IMG/VR virus record: IMGVR_UViG_3300007345_000082
Span: 1 to 42,714 of that record
Reading direction: 5' to 3' (one strand)
Length of the DNA: 42,714 nucleotides
Source of the DNA: a virus
The notes under the pieces were generated by a model, which saw only the letters and a list, made by a program, of their open reading frames with translations, made no database searches and was not told the DNA's origin. Position numbers and translations under genes: made by a program. Below are positions 42,220 to 42,714 of this stretch, piece after piece. Positions within the stretch are counted from its first letter, which is position 1. Each line of letters starts with the position of its first letter.

Positions 42220-42714
42220 TATCCAGAATGCTGTCATAGAGTCACTAGGGTTGAATGTAAGAAAGAAAACTCCTAGAGGCTGGCATATTACTGATTGTCC
42301 ATTCTGTGGGAAGGAGGATAAGTTTGGTGTCAAATTTAATGATCAGAAAGATGGTAAGTATCACAATCAGGTATCATTCAATTGCTTTTCAGGATCTTGT
42401 GCAGAGCATGGATCAGAGTATAAGCTGCTGGAGTTATTTGGTAAGGAGCACCTAGTAGGCAATAGGGAATTCATAAAATCCACTAGAGAGAAATTAGATG
42501 AGGGATTAAATGAAGGTGTAAGTGAGGGAGTAAATGAGGATGAGTTGGCCAATATGCCTCCTCCTCTAGGTTGGAGTAGGTTAGAATACCATCCATATCT
42601 GGTGGCCAGAGGATGGGATCCATGGCAATTTCAGCATTATCAAGTAGGGATAACAGAGATCTACTATCCATTGAAGGATTATGTTGTGATCTTAATAGAG
42701 CAGGATGGTGAGAA
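42194..42714 (+). CDS. Phage primase with CHC2-like zinc finger (3' end outside window)
   Basis: 173 residues are visible. The start ATG 42194 lies 26 bases inside the helicase gene, in another frame. The N-terminal finger is CPFCGKEDKFGVKF ... FNCFSGSCAEHG, the CHC2/TOPRIM-primase zinc-ribbon arrangement. A charged linker (LDEGLNEGVSEGVNEDELAN, with EGV repeats) and the beginning of the next domain (YLVARGWDPWQFQHYQVG) follow. Primases make the RNA primers used at the fork; the TOPRIM core would lie beyond the window end. Read to base 42714 the frame is open. Confidence 0.8.
   Translation, partial: MDQKKKWTNIQNAVIESLGLNVRKKTPRGWHITDCPFCGKEDKFGVKFNDQKDGKYHNQVSFNCFSGSCAEHGSEYKLLELFGKEHLVGNREFIKSTREKLDEGLNEGVSEGVNEDELANMPPPLGWSRLEYHPYLVARGWDPWQFQHYQVGITEIYYPLKDYVVILIEQDGE

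Noticed and set aside
1-42714. tRNA genes, integrase, repressor or attachment sites
   Set aside because: None recognised by eye on either strand; a dedicated tRNA search was not possible.

Overview
The window is a compact, one-strand stretch of a tailed-phage genome with a contractile tail (myovirus-type). Every supported gene is on the + strand, gaps are short, and many genes overlap as ATGA or TAATG. I see no tRNA, CRISPR array, insertion sequence, integrase or lysogeny gene. Most starts lack a Shine-Dalgarno sequence and sit behind A/T-rich leaders, and several gaps carry TATATTTG-like boxes. Both traits fit a Bacteroidota host, but this is an inference. The DNA is A/T-rich (roughly 37% G+C in sampled lines), very poor in CpG, and I found no CCWGG site in it.

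Layout. 1-6950: three consecutive proteins sharing an N-terminal tag (the last a 1166-residue multidomain protein with an HExxH zincin motif), a 37-residue ORF, a Mu F/SPP1 gp7-type minor head protein and a coiled-coil protein. The portal gene is presumably upstream of the window. 7051-12415: small head or decoration proteins, a prohead protease fused to an acidic scaffold, the major capsid protein with an inserted Ig/FN3-like domain, and an acidic protein. 12425-17792: neck, connector and completion proteins, plus a head-fibre-like protein with a collagen-like segment. 17851-22540: tail sheath, tube, two assembly chaperones and a short tape measure. 22548-30221: baseplate hub fused to an M15-type peptidase, spike, endolysin, baseplate components and a Baseplate-J-type wedge. 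30221-36278: adhesion or fibre region with cadherin/PKD-like domains. 36354-42714: DNA metabolism and packaging: zinc/HNH protein, small proteins, DEDDh exonuclease, large terminase, DnaB-type helicase and primase (cut by the window end).

How it works together. The protease and scaffold mature a capsid built from the MCP. The tagged proteins and the MuF-type protein lie where portal-associated or internal, ejected proteins are usually encoded. The sheath, tube and hub make the injection machine, and the M15 and amidase/endopeptidase domains open peptidoglycan. The Ig-rich proteins probably contact the cell surface or mucus. The terminase sits with the replication genes rather than the head genes.

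Most notable: (i) the 31-residue tag shared by three adjacent putative internal virion proteins; (ii) absence of CCWGG while CCSGG is kept, with all 16 Pro-Gly pairs written CCC-GG or CCG-GG; (iii) slippery A-runs at the protease-scaffold junction that could release a free protease; (iv) a capsid gene whose codon and CpG use differs from its surroundings; (v) one Ig-like module present three times in two tail proteins.
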